A program made the translations under genes and the position numbers. A stretch of DNA of 64,000 nucleotides from Novipirellula galeiformis (GTDB lineage: Bacteria; Planctomycetota; Planctomycetia; Pirellulales; Pirellulaceae), in the NCBI RefSeq assembly GCF_007860095.1, contig NZ_SJPT01000010.1:1-64000 (forward strand), in the 5' to 3' direction. The notes beneath the pieces are model-generated. The model did no database searches and was not told where the DNA came from. It worked only from the letters and a program-made list of their open reading frames with translations. Of the stretch, positions 63,935 through 64,000 are shown in pieces (the first letter of the stretch is position 1; the number at the start of each line of letters is the position of its first letter).

Positions 63935-64000
63935 ATGCAACCTGCCACCGTCCTCGGTTCGACTCGCGCCACCGTGAAGCATCAGAGCTTCATTGGCCAG
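63935..64000 (+). CDS. Second BMC-P (EutN/CcmL family) vertex protein, partial
   Basis: 22 residues are visible (MQPATVLGSTRATVKHQSFI...), fitting the BMC-P N-terminus: short strand, V-G-S/T, then the kHxSf segment. It would be the second vertex protein of the operon. The rest lies beyond the window, so family assignment rests on this short match and on context. Confidence 0.65.
   Translation, partial: MQPATVLGSTRATVKHQSFIGQ

Overview
The window is a piece of a planctomycete chromosome, most like the Rhodopirellula/Pirellulales group. This rests on gene content: a prepilin-like DUF1559 protein, a membrane Ser/Thr kinase with beta-propeller repeats, a cysteine-rich YTV-repeat protein, a TIGR03009-type secreted protein, a DUF1080 protein, NHL and sialidase-type secreted proteins, and a PVM-type (Planctomycetes-Verrucomicrobia) bacterial microcompartment locus. 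The DNA has moderate GC, many solitary genes with long gaps, and intergenic palindromes and short tandem repeats. No phage, CRISPR array or complete insertion sequence was seen.

Layout. 0-5 kb: an edge-truncated REP-type transposase, a tRNA-Leu(GAG) with its terminator, a Dop/PafA-like ligase with a membrane insert, and a 2-oxoacid decarboxylase. 5-12 kb: a 1387-residue membrane protein, then a TPR-AAA+ ATPase overlapping a TPR membrane protein. 12-15.4 kb: small membrane/secreted proteins, a RarD permease and a hypothetical gene. 15.6-22.5 kb: secreted hydrolases (alpha/beta hydrolase coupled to a ceramidase-like protein, an acetyl-xylan-esterase-like protein) and an NHL protein. 23-27.4 kb: a CitG-like protein, an OleB/dehalogenase-like hydrolase, then parB-parA with parS-like sites just upstream of parA. 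27.4-28.7 kb: a gene-free stretch dense in palindromes. 28.7-35.4 kb: a TIGR03009 protein and a YhaN/YhaO-like ATPase-phosphoesterase pair.

36-43.4 kb holds housekeeping and sugar genes: PhyH, MetF, DUF1080, ROK kinase, a NagB-PIG-L fusion and YgfZ. 43.4-48.3 kb is an overlapping minus-strand set of kinase, DUF1559 prepilin and lipoprotein. 49-56.8 kb holds the YTV protein, a sialidase-like protein, two trans-sulfuration-type PLP enzymes and RimI. 57.1-64 kb is an SDR gene divergent from the microcompartment operon: DeoR regulator, PduL, two BMC-H shell proteins, acetate-kinase-like protein, BMC-P, CoA-acylating aldehyde dehydrogenase, and a second BMC-P cut by the window edge. In known PVM compartments, lactaldehyde from L-fucose or L-rhamnose is processed through an aldehyde dehydrogenase, PduL and an acyl kinase; the aldolase and the remaining shell genes would lie beyond base 64000.

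The items most worth a second look are the membrane-inserted Dop/PafA homolog, the YhaO-like protein with an eroded nuclease active site, two equally built palindromes in the microcompartment promoter region, the divergent acetate kinase, and the repeated 13-19-bp tandem arrays that sit almost only between genes.
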